DNA of 64,000 bases from Pedobacter punctiformis (GCF_027213715.1 NZ_JAPWGM010000002.1:248001-312000), one strand, 5' to 3'. Positions 8,183-18,050 are shown, counted from the stretch's first letter. Numbers and translations: made by a program. Notes: a model not told the origin generated them from the letters alone.

Positions 8183-9043
8183 ATGAAAATAGGAGAATTA
8201 ACGCAAAAATATATTTCAGACTTAAGTAATCTGTACGATACAGAAGAAGCCAGGGTTATGTTTAACCTGGCGGCAGAATATGTTTTGCAACTTTCGCCGA
8301 CGAAATTAAGAATGCAGAGCGGTGTGTCGTTATTGCTGAATGATTATCAGCAATTATTGCTTATTCTGGAAGATTTAAAATCAGGTAAACCCATTCAACA
8401 CCTTACTGGAGAAGCTCATTTTTATGGTTCAGTTTTTAAGGTTAATGAAAATGTTTTAATTCCAAGACCTGAAACGGAAGAGTTAGTAGACTGGATCATT
8501 AATAAAGTGGGGCAAATAAAAACTTCTGATTTCCAGATACTGGATATCGGAACGGGCTCTGGTTGTATTCCAATAACCTTAAAAAAGTATTTACCTGATA
8601 GTAAGGTATCAACGCTTGATGTTTCTGCAAAAGCCATAGCCGTAGCAAAAGAAAATGCGGAGCAAATGAAACAGGAAGTTAATTTTATTGAAGCGGATAT
8701 ATTAACTTACCGTGATGACCAAAAATACGATGTGGTGGTAAGTAACCCACCGTACATCAGGCTTTTGGAACAAAAAGATATGCACAAAAACGTATTAATC
8801 TTTGAACCACATTTGGCGCTGTTTGTTAGTGATGAAGATCCGCTTATTTTTTATAAAGCAATTGCCGATTTTGCCTTTGATAGCCTCAAAGAAAATGGTT
8901 TATTATTTTTTGAAATTAATGAATATTTGGGTAGAGAAACCCTTGAAATGTTAAAATCTAAAGGATTTAATACAATTGAGTTAAGAAAAGATATGCAGGG
9001 CAAAGACAGGATGATTATGGCTACTAAGACCTCTATATATTGA
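8183..9043 (+). CDS. prmC: Peptide chain release factor N5-glutamine methyltransferase PrmC
   Basis: 286 residues from the ATG at 8183. A TTG nine bases upstream could extend it by three codons but falls inside a likely -7 promoter box, so the ATG is preferred. It has the N-terminal helical PrmC domain, the LTGEAHFYG linker, LIPRPETEELVDW near residue 92, the SAM-binding DIGTGSGC (121-128) and the catalytic NPPY (188-191). It methylates the Gln of the GGQ motif in release factors. The 3' end overlaps the convergent YcxB-like gene by 11 bases. Confidence 0.93.
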   Translation: MKIGELTQKYISDLSNLYDTEEARVMFNLAAEYVLQLSPTKLRMQSGVSLLLNDYQQLLLILEDLKSGKPIQHLTGEAHFYGSVFKVNENVLIPRPETEELVDWIINKVGQIKTSDFQILDIGTGSGCIPITLKKYLPDSKVSTLDVSAKAIAVAKENAEQMKQEVNFIEADILTYRDDQKYDVVVSNPPYIRLLEQKDMHKNVLIFEPHLALFVSDEDPLIFYKAIADFAFDSLKENGLLFFEINEYLGRETLEMLKSKGFNTIELRKDMQGKDRMIMATKTSIY

Positions 9044-9551
9044 AATAACTAAGCTTAGATTTGCTTAGTTCAATAATTTCATTGAATTGTTCAAAACTGA
9101 CTTCGGAGCGATGAAGCATGGAGTATATTTTTTTATCGATGAAAAGTATAAAATAATCCTTCTTAATTGAATAACCAGATAGAGCTTTCCATTTGACTTG
9201 AAATTTCTTTTCATCATCAATATAGGTGAAATCTTCGTCGTTAAATTCAAAAGTAAAAGTAAAGTTCAGGTTTTCGTATTTTTCCCCAACGAGTTCTATT
9301 TTTCTCAAAAAAACTCCGCGTAAGTTTATTATTCTAATAATATAATTCATTGTTAACACAGAGAGAATAACACCTACAATCCCATAAAACGATGATGGAC
9401 TTTTATCAAACGAAATTAGAATCATTAAACCAACCGTAATAATGATATAAAGAAATAGCCAAAAGAACGAGTTTTTGTTTTCTAATCTAAATCTTAACTT
9501 ATTCGCTTTAATAAATAACGCCTTATTGAATGGTAATGTTATGCTAATCAT
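9033..9551 (-). CDS. YcxB-like membrane protein
   Basis: 172 residues. Two adjacent hydrophobic helices lie near residues 27-50 and 53-75 (FFWLFLYIIITVGLMIL, then GIVGVILSVLTMNYII). A soluble C-terminal domain follows with a KWKALSGYSIKKDYFILFI segment and a short amphipathic end. This arrangement fits the YcxB-like family of unknown function. No signal peptide or lipobox. The 3' end overlaps prmC, and it sits 18 bases after xerD on the same strand. No role can be assigned. Confidence 0.62.
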   Translation of the reverse strand: MISITLPFNKALFIKANKLRFRLENKNSFFWLFLYIIITVGLMILISFDKSPSSFYGIVGVILSVLTMNYIIRIINLRGVFLRKIELVGEKYENLNFTFTFEFNDEDFTYIDDEKKFQVKWKALSGYSIKKDYFILFIDKKIYSMLHRSEVSFEQFNEIIELSKSKLSYFNI

Positions 9552-9569
9552 ATTATGAAATTACTTTTA

Positions 9570-10469
9570 TTAAGACCTCGGGTGAAACTGTGTAATGACT
9601 TCTCTCAGATAATCGCGGTCTATATGTGTGTAAATTTCTGTGGTGGTAATGCTGGAGTGACCTAACATTTCCTGTACTGCCCTTAAATCGGCACCACCTT
9701 CTATTAAATGCGTTGCAAAGGAGTGGCGTAAGGTATGTGGACTAATTGTTTTTTTAAGCCCTACATGAATTGCTAAACTCTTAATCAGGTTAAATATGGT
9801 GATTCTGGAAAGTTTAGCACCAAAACGGTTTAGAAAAATATAATCTTCATTGCCCTTTTTAATATTGGCATGCACCCTTACTTCTTTCAGATAAATATCC
9901 AGCAATTTTAAGGCAACCCCACCAATAGGTACTAAACGCTCTTTATTTCCTTTACCAATCACTTTTATAAATTCTATCTGAGGATATAAATTGGATATTT
10001 TTAAATCAGTTAACTCACTAACCCTTAAACCACAACCATATAATACTTCAATAATTGCTTTATTACGCATGCCTTCAGGTTTAGAAGCATCGATGGCATC
10101 AATCAAACTATTAATTTCATAAATATTTAAAGTATCCGGTAATTTTCTGCTGAGTTTTGGCGCTTCAATTAATGCAATAGGATCACTTTGAATAATATCT
10201 TCCAGCATTAGAAAAGAGAAAAAAGCCTTTAATCCAGAGATTACCCGGGCTTGTGTACTGGCTTGCATACCTAACTCATTTAGCCAGGAAATAAATAATT
10301 TTAAATCAGCAGTACTAATTTCGCTTAACTTCGGCTCTTTTAATAGGCTTTGATAATATTGAGATAGTTTATCAATATCATTTAAATAGGCCTCCACAGA
10401 ATGTGCGGACAATGATCTTTCGAGCTTTAAATAAGCTTTAAACCCTTTAATGTACGATTGCCACAGCAT
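9570..10469 (-). CDS. xerD: Site-specific tyrosine recombinase XerD
   Basis: 299 residues with the N-terminal SAM-like core-binding domain (about 1-100) and the catalytic domain. The catalytic set is complete: Arg149 (GCGLRVSEL), Lys174 (GKGNKERLVP), His245 and Arg248 (HTLRHSFATH), His271 (LGHSS) and the nucleophile Tyr280 (EIYTH). The length, the STADLKLFISWL N-domain and the ending HPR fit XerC/D chromosome-dimer resolvases rather than phage integrases. It would act at dif with a partner. There is no adjacent attachment site or phage gene. Confidence 0.9.
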   Translation of the reverse strand: MLWQSYIKGFKAYLKLERSLSAHSVEAYLNDIDKLSQYYQSLLKEPKLSEISTADLKLFISWLNELGMQASTQARVISGLKAFFSFLMLEDIIQSDPIALIEAPKLSRKLPDTLNIYEINSLIDAIDASKPEGMRNKAIIEVLYGCGLRVSELTDLKISNLYPQIEFIKVIGKGNKERLVPIGGVALKLLDIYLKEVRVHANIKKGNEDYIFLNRFGAKLSRITIFNLIKSLAIHVGLKKTISPHTLRHSFATHLIEGGADLRAVQEMLGHSSITTTEIYTHIDRDYLREVITQFHPRS

Positions 10470-10627
10470 AATTAATGTTTACAGGGTTTAAAAATTGATA
10501 AGATCATTGTACAAAAATATGGTTTACATCTTACAAAATTGCTTAAACCGGTTTTAAACTCCATTATTCATTTTAATCCTGAATAAAACATTTTAACTTT
10601 ACGGTATCATAAACCCAATAATAAGCA

Positions 10628-11059
10628 ATGAAAATACAAATTATAAACGGACCAAATTTAAATCTTTTAGGCGTTCGTGAGCCTTCTATTTATGGTAATG
10701 AAGGCTTTGACGACTATGTTAAGCAACTTAGAACCGTTTATGCTATTTTAGAAATTGATTATTTTCAAAGTAATGTAGAGGGCGAAATTATTAATAAGTT
10801 ACATGAGGTTGGCTTTAGTTACGATGGCATTATTCTTAACGCAGGCGGGTATACTCATACTTCAGTAGCCATTGCTGATGCTATCGCAGCAATCAAAACA
10901 CCTGTAGTTGAAGTACACATTTCTAATATTTATGCCCGCGAAGAATACAGACATGTTTCTTTAACCGGAAAAAATTGTAAAGGTGTTTTAACAGGTTTTG
11001 GCATGAATGGATATCGGCTGGCTATAGAAAGCTTATTAATAACTGCTCAAAATGCTTAA
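10628..11059 (+). CDS. aroQ: Type II 3-dehydroquinate dehydratase
   Basis: 143 residues, the standard type II size. The N-terminus GPNLNLLGVREPSIYG carries the catalytic Tyr22. NAGGYTHTSVAIADAI and EVHISNIYAREEYRH supply the substrate-binding and His residues. It performs the third step of the shikimate pathway. A TAACTTTA box 26 bases before the start resembles the -7 consensus. The downstream thioredoxin-like gene overlaps by 8 bases, so they share an mRNA without obvious functional relation. Confidence 0.95.
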   Translation: MKIQIINGPNLNLLGVREPSIYGNEGFDDYVKQLRTVYAILEIDYFQSNVEGEIINKLHEVGFSYDGIILNAGGYTHTSVAIADAIAAIKTPVVEVHISNIYAREEYRHVSLTGKNCKGVLTGFGMNGYRLAIESLLITAQNA

Positions 11060-11771
11060 AAATCTACTATTAATTGCGCTATTTTTCTCTGTGTCTTTTG
11101 TTAATGCGCAGCAAGGAAGCTTGAAAAAAACGACCTTGAATGAGCAATCTGTAGTGAGGGGTGAAGATGGCATGGTTTATCCTTATACAGTATGGAAAAA
11201 ACTCATGTCGACTGGTAAATATGGGCTAAAAAATAGAGGCACGGTTACAGAAAGTGGCAAACCTGAATATGTTGTTTATGAATTAACCCCCGAAAAGAAA
11301 GCGGCATATGTGAATCAAATGCCCAGACCAAGATCGAGTGATTCTTTTCCTGAAGGCGAATTGTTTAACGGTCTGAAGGTTACGGATATGAATGGTAATA
11401 AATATGACCTTAGAGACAGTACAGGTAAGGTAATTGTACTCAATTTTTGGTTTATTAATTGTCCGCCTTGTAAAAACGAAATTCCACTACTTAATGAACT
11501 TGTAACAACATATAAGGACAAAAATGTTGTTTTTCTGGCCATTGCATTAGATGAAAAACATGATTTAAAAGATTTTTTAAAAACAACTTCCTTTAATTAC
11601 AATATAGTTGATGGTGGCCGGTATATTGCCAATAAATACGGTGTAAAAGGCTATCCAACACATGTGGTCATTGATAAAAGTGGTTTTATTAAATTCAGTA
11701 CTTTAGGTTTGGCAATTAATACCGTTCATTGGCTCGAAAAATCGATTAATGAGGCTTTAGCCAGTAAGTAA
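11052..11771 (+). CDS. Periplasmic TlpA-like thioredoxin-fold protein
   Basis: 239 residues. Signal peptide at residues 1 to about 20 (ending SFVNAQ). The C-terminal half, from about residue 105, is a TlpA/ResA-type redoxin with the active site CPPC at 137-140, followed by FLAIALDEKHDLKDFL and the cis-Pro loop KGYPTHVVID. Residues 21-100 are a lineage-specific extension without a recognised domain. It probably reduces or shuffles disulfides in the periplasm. The residue before the CPPC is Asn instead of the usual Trp. It overlaps the end of aroQ. Confidence 0.85.
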   Translation: MLKNLLLIALFFSVSFVNAQQGSLKKTTLNEQSVVRGEDGMVYPYTVWKKLMSTGKYGLKNRGTVTESGKPEYVVYELTPEKKAAYVNQMPRPRSSDSFPEGELFNGLKVTDMNGNKYDLRDSTGKVIVLNFWFINCPPCKNEIPLLNELVTTYKDKNVVFLAIALDEKHDLKDFLKTTSFNYNIVDGGRYIANKYGVKGYPTHVVIDKSGFIKFSTLGLAINTVHWLEKSINEALASK

Positions 11772-11853
11772 GAAACCTATTTGAAAATTTATTCTGCTAC
11801 CAGAATTCTTTTAGGGATTCTGACTGATTTTGAAACAAATTATAATGAGCTGA

Positions 11854-12867
11854 TTAATTAAGTTGAGAAAAGAATTTAATTTTCTTAATAAAGAATGCCC
11901 AAACCACACTTCCATTAAAAACGCCTGTGTGCTGAGCATAAGGTTTTTGATGCCGGGCCCGTTTCTTTGCTGTTTTTAAAATTGATTTTATAAAATGCCA
12001 GTGACCTTTGCTTACAGCTAATGTAAATTTTGGTTTCCCGCTTAATAAAAAATGCCACCAGGCAATAAAATCAATCCACATTCTAATCATTATACGAAAG
12101 AAAGCATCACCTGCGGGCAGGTTTTTCTGCATAATAATCAGGTTATTTCTAAAATTCAGGTAGGTTTTAAAAGGATTTTCAGTTTGTAAAGTTCCGCCGC
12201 CAATATGGTATACTTCTGCATCAGGGGAGTACACAACTTTGTAATTCAGGTTTTTAAGGCGCCAGCAAAGATCAATTTCTTCCATGTGCGCAAAAAGATC
12301 GGCATCTAATCCACCTGCTTCTTTCCAGCATTTACTTTTGATAAAAAAGGCCGCACCACTTGCCCAAAAAATTTCTTTAATATCATTGTACTGGCCTTTA
12401 TCCATTTCGTAAACATTAAATAAACGTCCGCGGCAAAAAGGAAAACCAAACTGATCTAAATAACCACCGGCAGCACCGGCATATTCAAATTGGTTTTTAT
12501 CACCATGCCACTTAATTTTTGGTTGCGCAGCAGCAATAAGATCGTCGCTTTCCATTAAAGTAATTACAGGCTTTATCCAGTTTGTGGTAACCTCGACATC
12601 AGAATTTAAAAGAATAAAATAATCAGCCTCAACCCGTTCCAAAATTTTATTGTAGCCGCCGGCAAAACCATAATTAACATCATTGGTAATGATTTTAACC
12701 TGAGGGAATTTTTCTTGTAAAAAGGTTACTGAGTCATCAGTTGAACCATTATCGCCAACAACGACCTGCAAATTATCATAATCTGAAAGGAGTATTCCTG
12801 GCAAAAACTGGTTTAATAATTCTTTACCATTCCAATTTAAAATTACAACCGCTACTGAGGGATTCAT
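11854..12867 (-). CDS. Family 2 glycosyltransferase (rhamnosyltransferase-like)
   Basis: 337 residues. The GT2 A-fold is evident: VVILNWNGKELL near residue 7, VVGDNGSTDDSV near residue 36, the nucleotide/metal motif YFILLNSDVEVT near residue 85, and an acceptor-loop segment with HMEEIDLCWRLK near residue 194. This pattern matches cell-surface glycosyltransferases of the WcaA/RfbF kind. It probably acts at the cytoplasmic face of the inner membrane in polysaccharide synthesis. It lies 6 bases after the acyltransferase gene on the same strand, which supports an envelope role. The donor sugar is unknown. Confidence 0.88.
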   Translation of the reverse strand: MNPSVAVVILNWNGKELLNQFLPGILLSDYDNLQVVVGDNGSTDDSVTFLQEKFPQVKIITNDVNYGFAGGYNKILERVEADYFILLNSDVEVTTNWIKPVITLMESDDLIAAAQPKIKWHGDKNQFEYAGAAGGYLDQFGFPFCRGRLFNVYEMDKGQYNDIKEIFWASGAAFFIKSKCWKEAGGLDADLFAHMEEIDLCWRLKNLNYKVVYSPDAEVYHIGGGTLQTENPFKTYLNFRNNLIIMQKNLPAGDAFFRIMIRMWIDFIAWWHFLLSGKPKFTLAVSKGHWHFIKSILKTAKKRARHQKPYAQHTGVFNGSVVWAFFIKKIKFFSQLN

Positions 12868-12873
12868 GCTTAT

Positions 12874-13746
12874 CTATTCGGGTTTTACTTTCCAGCGTTT
12901 ATGGCTCCAAAGCCAATATTGAGGCTGTTCTTTAATAATATCTTCTAAAAACTTAAAATGCAAATTCGTTATTTCAAACTCTTCTGTTTTCGAAGGATCG
13001 GGACACATCGGTAAAACCTCTACCTCATAAAACCCTTTCCCAAGCGGAGAAACTTTAAAATAATAAATTGGCCTGTTGGTTTGCTTCGCAATTTTTTCCA
13101 CTCCAAGCAAAGCTGCTGTAGGTTGGTTTAAAAAATTAACAAAATATTTAGTTTCGTCTTTAACCGGCGATTGGTCGCTGGCCAAACACAGCAAAGTTGT
13201 TTCATTCTTATAAGTTGCAATTCCTCTAAGTGTTTGCCGCATGGCCAAAAATACATTACCATATTTTGTCCGTAAAGCATCAAACCAAAGTTCAAATATT
13301 TTATTGTTTATTGGTTTATAAATTACAATTGCTTTAGCCGAAATATTTAAACCCAAAGCTAAAGTTCCTAATTCCCAGTTTCCATAATGCCCGGTACAGG
13401 CTAAAACACTTTGCCCGGCTTTAAAATGGTTTTCCAGTTGTTCTAATCCCTTAAACTTTACCCTTTTTAAGGTTTCTGCTTTAGAAATAGAAGCCAGTTT
13501 AATAATTTCAAAAATCAGTTCTGCTAAATATTTAAAGTATTTTTTTTCGATACTTCGTATTTCAGCAGCACTTTTGTCCGGAAAAGAATTTACTAAATTT
13601 TGCCTGACAACATTTTTTCTATATCCAATAACGTAATAAAGCAGATAATATAGTAATCTTGCAAAAAAAAACAGCAATTGCAGAGGCAGTAGCGAAAGCA
13701 GGCATAAAAAAAACACGCCTGTATGCGCAATTCCTCTTTTTATCAT
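12874..13746 (-). CDS. LpxL/HtrB-type lysophospholipid (lipid A) acyltransferase
   Basis: 290 residues from the ATG at 13746. A start at 13785 is also open but would leave no space before the divergent gene at 13786, and the conserved hydrophobic anchor (TGVFFLCLLSLLPLQLLFF) follows this ATG directly. The catalytic HX4E motif (TGHYGNWELG) and the downstream ASDQSP segment fit the lauroyl-acyltransferase family, which adds secondary acyl chains to lipid A. In Bacteroidota relatives may also acylate aminolipids. It is the first gene of a two-gene unit with the glycosyltransferase. Confidence 0.86.
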   Translation of the reverse strand: MIKRGIAHTGVFFLCLLSLLPLQLLFFFARLLYYLLYYVIGYRKNVVRQNLVNSFPDKSAAEIRSIEKKYFKYLAELIFEIIKLASISKAETLKRVKFKGLEQLENHFKAGQSVLACTGHYGNWELGTLALGLNISAKAIVIYKPINNKIFELWFDALRTKYGNVFLAMRQTLRGIATYKNETTLLCLASDQSPVKDETKYFVNFLNQPTAALLGVEKIAKQTNRPIYYFKVSPLGKGFYEVEVLPMCPDPSKTEEFEITNLHFKFLEDIIKEQPQYWLWSHKRWKVKPE

Positions 13747-13785
13747 TATTTTTAAAACGTTTGGGCTACAAACATAAATTTTCAA

Positions 13786-14397
13786 ATGCAGAATACAGCT
13801 ATACTTCCATTATTTTATATTCCACCGGTTGGTTATTTTAGTTTAATGCAAAAGCTTAATCCCGATTTTTTGATTGAGCAATATGAGCATTTACCAAAAC
13901 AAACTTACCGCAACCGGGCAAGCATTTGTTCGCCAAATGGAAAACTGGATATCACTGTACCTGTTGTAAAAGGATCTAAAACGCACACAACTGTTAAAGA
14001 TGTTAAAATTAGTTACGATTTTAACTGGCAGCGTTTACACTGGTTAAGCTTTGAAAGTTGTTACCGCAGCTCGGCTTATTTCGAATTTTACGAAGATGAA
14101 CTGGCCAGGTTTTACAATGAAAAATTTGAATTTTTATTTGATTTTAATTTCCAGCTGTTAGAGTGGCTGAGTAAAAAACTGAAAATAAATACAGAATTTA
14201 ACTTTACTGAAGAATATATTGCAAATGTTGGCGCAAATCTTGATTACCGTAATATGATGAATCCAAAGAAAATGGAAGATATCGTAAACAATAAGCCATA
14301 TTATCAGGTTTTTGAAGATAGAAATCAATTTATGCCTAATTTAAGCATTGTTGATTTATTGTTTAATCAGGGGCCGCAAGCCCGGTTGTATCTATAA
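13786..14397 (+). CDS. WbqC-like family protein
   Basis: 203 residues. The N-terminus AILPLFYIPPVGYFSLM and the conserved KQTYRNRASICSPNGKLDITVPV stretch mark the WbqC family, found in O-antigen and polysaccharide loci. Its enzymatic role is not well defined. Only 39 bases separate its start from that of the divergent lipid A-type acyltransferase, which fits an envelope-related cluster. The corA gene begins 3 bases after its stop, so they are likely co-transcribed. Confidence 0.82.
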   Translation: MQNTAILPLFYIPPVGYFSLMQKLNPDFLIEQYEHLPKQTYRNRASICSPNGKLDITVPVVKGSKTHTTVKDVKISYDFNWQRLHWLSFESCYRSSAYFEFYEDELARFYNEKFEFLFDFNFQLLEWLSKKLKINTEFNFTEEYIANVGANLDYRNMMNPKKMEDIVNNKPYYQVFEDRNQFMPNLSIVDLLFNQGPQARLYL

Positions 14398-14400
14398 ATT

Positions 14401-15522
14401 ATGGGTAAAAACAAACCTCGTCACCGTCATAAACATTATAAAGTACCTGAGCCGGGCACAAGTCCGGGTTTATACGCTATTGATGAAAATGCCCTGAAAT
14501 CAATTATTACGCTTCACACTTATAATGAAAAGAGTTATAAGAAGGAGGTAATCGAAAATTTCGATAACCTGAGAAAAATGGCTGAAAATCAGGAATTTAA
14601 TTTTTGGATTGATGTTAAAGGTTTGGCCGACGGCAGTATGTTTGAGGCTCTTTATTCGCAATTGAATGTAAGTCGCCTGGTTTTGGAAGATATTACCAGC
14701 TCTTACCAAAGACCAAAACTGGATGAATATGATAATGATAAATATGTTTTCGCTGTTAGCAGGCATCTTTATCTGGGCGAAGACAGCAGCCTATGTAATG
14801 ATCAGATTTCATTTATTTTAACCCCGAACTTACTGATTACCTTTCAGGAAACTTATGAAGACTGTTTTGAACCCGTTAGAAAACGACTGGAAATAGGTAA
14901 GGGTAATATTAGAATTGGTGGAAGCAGTTACCTGATGTATGCCATAATGGATGTAATTGTAGATAACTACTTTACCTTACTGAATTTTTGGGGTGAAGAG
15001 CTTGATGCCATTGAAGACCGTTTGTACGATAATCCGGATAAACGGATTATGTACGATACCCAAGCCATTAAAAGATCGCTGATTATGATCCGTAAAGTAG
15101 CCTGGCCTGAACGTGATAAATTAAACGACATTTTAAGAAGTGATACCCCTTTAGTTTCAGATTTAACGAAAACCTATATTAAAGATGCTTATGATCACTG
15201 TATTCAAATCATTGATTTTATTGAGTCTTTAAAAGAAATTGCATCCGCAAATATTGATATGAACTTATCCATTATCAGCAACCGGATGAATGAAATTATG
15301 AAGGTTTTGACCATTATATCTTCTATTTTTATACCATTAACCTTTATTGCGGGTATTTATGGAATGAACTTTAGCCGTGAGGATCCCGTCACAGGCAAAG
15401 TTTTAAAAGACAACATGCCTGAGCTTTACATGGCACATGGTTATTTATACACTTGGTTAATTATGGGGGTAATTGCCATTTTACAGGTCATCTACTTTTG
15501 GAGAAAAGGTTGGTTTAAATAA
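14401..15522 (+). CDS. corA: Magnesium/cobalt transporter CorA
   Basis: 373 residues. It has a large N-terminal cytoplasmic alpha/beta domain, a long helical stalk, then two C-terminal transmembrane helices. The diagnostic selectivity motif YGMNF begins at residue 320, between the helices, and the protein ends with a basic tail as CorA channels do. It forms a pentameric Mg2+ channel in the inner membrane. It follows the WbqC gene by 3 bases and precedes mgtE by 93 bases, so two unrelated Mg2+ transporters sit in tandem. Confidence 0.93.
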   Translation: MGKNKPRHRHKHYKVPEPGTSPGLYAIDENALKSIITLHTYNEKSYKKEVIENFDNLRKMAENQEFNFWIDVKGLADGSMFEALYSQLNVSRLVLEDITSSYQRPKLDEYDNDKYVFAVSRHLYLGEDSSLCNDQISFILTPNLLITFQETYEDCFEPVRKRLEIGKGNIRIGGSSYLMYAIMDVIVDNYFTLLNFWGEELDAIEDRLYDNPDKRIMYDTQAIKRSLIMIRKVAWPERDKLNDILRSDTPLVSDLTKTYIKDAYDHCIQIIDFIESLKEIASANIDMNLSIISNRMNEIMKVLTIISSIFIPLTFIAGIYGMNFSREDPVTGKVLKDNMPELYMAHGYLYTWLIMGVIAILQVIYFWRKGWFK

Positions 15523-15615
15523 ACCGGGTAGTCAAAAGCTTTTTAAAGCAAAAATATATTAGTGCAATAAATACGACAGAATTGAGCTTCCTGGTACAGG
15601 AATAAGAGGGGATAT

Positions 15616-16965
15616 ATGCAATCATTCGAAATAGATAAAAGCGACGTACTCAAAGTTAAAAACGCGATTTCAGCGGGAGATGAAATTTTAAAAGAAGTTT
15701 TACAGGATTATCATGCCTCGGAGATTGCAATTTTATTTGAACGTTTAGATAAAGCTGAACAGCAACATATTATAAATTTATTGCCGGCAGAGATTGCTTC
15801 AGAAATTATTTCTGAAATGGATGAAGAATCTCACCCCGAGGATTTACTTTTTAAACTACATCCTGATAAACGTACAGAAATTGTTGAAGAACTTGATTAT
15901 GACGACGCAACTGATATTATTTCTCAGTTGGAAGATCATGAGCAAAAGGAAATTCTGGGCGATTTAAACGAGGAAGATGCATCCAACATCCGTAATTTAT
16001 TAACGTACGACGAGAAAACAGCCGGGGGACTGATGAACACAGATTTAATCTGTGTAAACATTAACCTGACTAAAAAGGATGCCATTGATGAAATTATCCG
16101 CCAAAGTGAGGAAATGGAAGAGTTCTATACCATATATGTTGTAGATGATCAGGAAATTTTTAAAGGCATTGTTTCACTTAAGGATATTATTAAAGCCAAA
16201 CACAATGCCCAAATAACAGAGCTTGTAAAAACAGATGCCGTTTATGTGCATCCGGATACCGACCAGGAAGAAGTTGCTTATTTGATTTCTCAATATAATT
16301 TAACCAGTATTCCGGTTATTGACGATCATCAAAAATTACTTGGAAGGGTAACCTTTGATGATGTTATTGATGTAATGCAGGAAGAAAGTACAGAAGATAT
16401 CCTGAAGATTTCTGGGGTATCAGAAGACGAGGAATTAAGTGGAAACTGGGTAGAAGCGGTAAAATCACGTTTACCCTGGTTAATTATAAACCTGGGAACA
16501 GCTTTTCTGGCTTCATCCGTAGTGCGTTATTTTGATCCAACCATTAAATTAATTCCTTCATTAGCAGCCTATATGACCATTATTGCCGGAATGGGAGGGA
16601 ATGCCGCTACACAGGCCCTTGCGGTTACGGTAAGACGTATTTCGCTATACGATTTAACAGATAAGCAAGCTTACCGAACAGTATTAAAAGAATTTACCGT
16701 TGGTTTAATTAATGGTGCGGCCAACGGATTAATTGTATTTATTTTCGCTTATTTTTTCGATGGAAATCCCATGCTTGGATTGGTTATCTTCCTGGCTATG
16801 ACGGGTAATTTGGTTATTGCAGGGATTACTGGTGCCGGAATTCCGTTAATTTTAAAACGTGTAGGTATCGATCCGGCCATTGCTTCGTCTATAATTATTA
16901 CTACTTTTACCGATGTTTTCGGCTTCCTTTTAATTTTAGGATTAGCCAGTAAATTATTGTTGTAA
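15616..16965 (+). CDS. mgtE: Magnesium transporter MgtE
   Basis: 449 residues with the full MgtE order: an acidic N-terminal superhelical domain (about 1-130), two CBS domains (about 130-255) and five transmembrane helices (about 275-449). The pore-lining segment GMGGNAATQALAVTVR is present. The many Asp and Glu residues in the N and CBS domains are the known cytoplasmic Mg2+ sensor. It forms a dimeric Mg2+ channel. No Mg2+ riboswitch (M-box) is evident in the 93 bases upstream. Confidence 0.94.
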   Translation: MQSFEIDKSDVLKVKNAISAGDEILKEVLQDYHASEIAILFERLDKAEQQHIINLLPAEIASEIISEMDEESHPEDLLFKLHPDKRTEIVEELDYDDATDIISQLEDHEQKEILGDLNEEDASNIRNLLTYDEKTAGGLMNTDLICVNINLTKKDAIDEIIRQSEEMEEFYTIYVVDDQEIFKGIVSLKDIIKAKHNAQITELVKTDAVYVHPDTDQEEVAYLISQYNLTSIPVIDDHQKLLGRVTFDDVIDVMQEESTEDILKISGVSEDEELSGNWVEAVKSRLPWLIINLGTAFLASSVVRYFDPTIKLIPSLAAYMTIIAGMGGNAATQALAVTVRRISLYDLTDKQAYRTVLKEFTVGLINGAANGLIVFIFAYFFDGNPMLGLVIFLAMTGNLVIAGITGAGIPLILKRVGIDPAIASSIIITTFTDVFGFLLILGLASKLLL

Positions 16966-17045
16966 CGTTAAATATTAAAATTGATGGATTGTTATGATCA
17001 ATACAATCTTACAAATCCTTAAATCAACAAAATCCTGATCAAACT

Positions 17046-18050
17046 ATGCAACCAACAAGACACGACTGGAGCAAACAAGAAATAGCAGCTATTTACAATA
17101 AACCATTTTTGGATTTGGTTTACGAAGCTGCAAGTATACATAGAGCGAACAAAGATTATAATGAAGTTCAGGTAAGTTCATTAATTTCCATTAAAACTGG
17201 CGGTTGCGCTGAAGATTGTTCTTATTGTCCGCAAGCTGCACGTTACCATACAGATTTGGAAGTTCAGCCATTAATGCAGGTTAGCCAGGTGGTTAGTGCG
17301 GCTGTAAAAGCTAAAGAGGGCGGAGCTTCCCGTTTATGTATGGGAGCAGCCTGGAGAGAAGTTAGAGATAACCGTGATTTTGATCGTGTTATTGAAATGG
17401 TTAAAGCGGTTAACGATATGGATATGGAAGTTTGCTGTACCTTGGGTATGCTTACCGAAAACCAGGCACAACGTTTAGCCGATGCGGGTTTATACGCTTA
17501 TAACCACAATATTGATACTTCTGAAGATGATTACAAACGAATTATCTCCACCAGAACTTACGACGATCGTTTAAATACGATTAAAAATGTACGCAAAGCG
17601 AAATTAACAGTTTGCAGTGGTGGTATTATTGGATTGGGCGAAACGGTTGAAGATCGGGTTTCGATGTTACAAACCCTGTCTAACATGCCTAAGCACCCTG
17701 AATCAGTACCAGTAAATGCTTTGGTACCTGTAAAAGGAACTCCTCTAGAAAATCAGCCGCGTGTTCCAATCTGGGATATGGTTAGAATGATTGCTACGGC
17801 ACGTATTGTAATGCCAAACTCTGTTGTTCGTTTATCAGCAGGAAGAAATGAAATGAGCACTTTAGAACAGGCCTTTTGCTTTATGGCTGGTGCAAGTTCT
17901 ATTTTTGCCGGTGATAAATTATTGACTACACCAAATCCGGCTTTTGTTGATGATATGGCTATGTTTGAATTGCTTGGTTTAAAAACCAGGGAGGCTTTTA
18001 AAAATGGCAGACCGGCCAACACTAATAAGGTTGAAGCCACAGCACTTTAA
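17046..18050 (+). CDS. bioB: Biotin synthase
   Basis: 334 residues, normal for BioB. The radical-SAM cluster motif CX3CX2C is at Cys54, Cys58 and Cys61 ([12 protein letters not shown]). Further signatures are [25 protein letters not shown] and the [2Fe-2S]-ligand region RLSAGRNEM near the C-terminus. It inserts sulfur into dethiobiotin to make biotin. The other bio genes are not in the window. A strong hairpin terminator follows the stop. Confidence 0.96.
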   Translation: MQPTRHDWSKQEIAAIYNKPFLDLVYEAASIHRANKDYNEVQVSSLISIKTGGCAEDCSYCPQAARYHTDLEVQPLMQVSQVVSAAVKAKEGGASRLCMGAAWREVRDNRDFDRVIEMVKAVNDMDMEVCCTLGMLTENQAQRLADAGLYAYNHNIDTSEDDYKRIISTRTYDDRLNTIKNVRKAKLTVCSGGIIGLGETVEDRVSMLQTLSNMPKHPESVPVNALVPVKGTPLENQPRVPIWDMVRMIATARIVMPNSVVRLSAGRNEMSTLEQAFCFMAGASSIFAGDKLLTTPNPAFVDDMAMFELLGLKTREAFKNGRPANTNKVEATAL

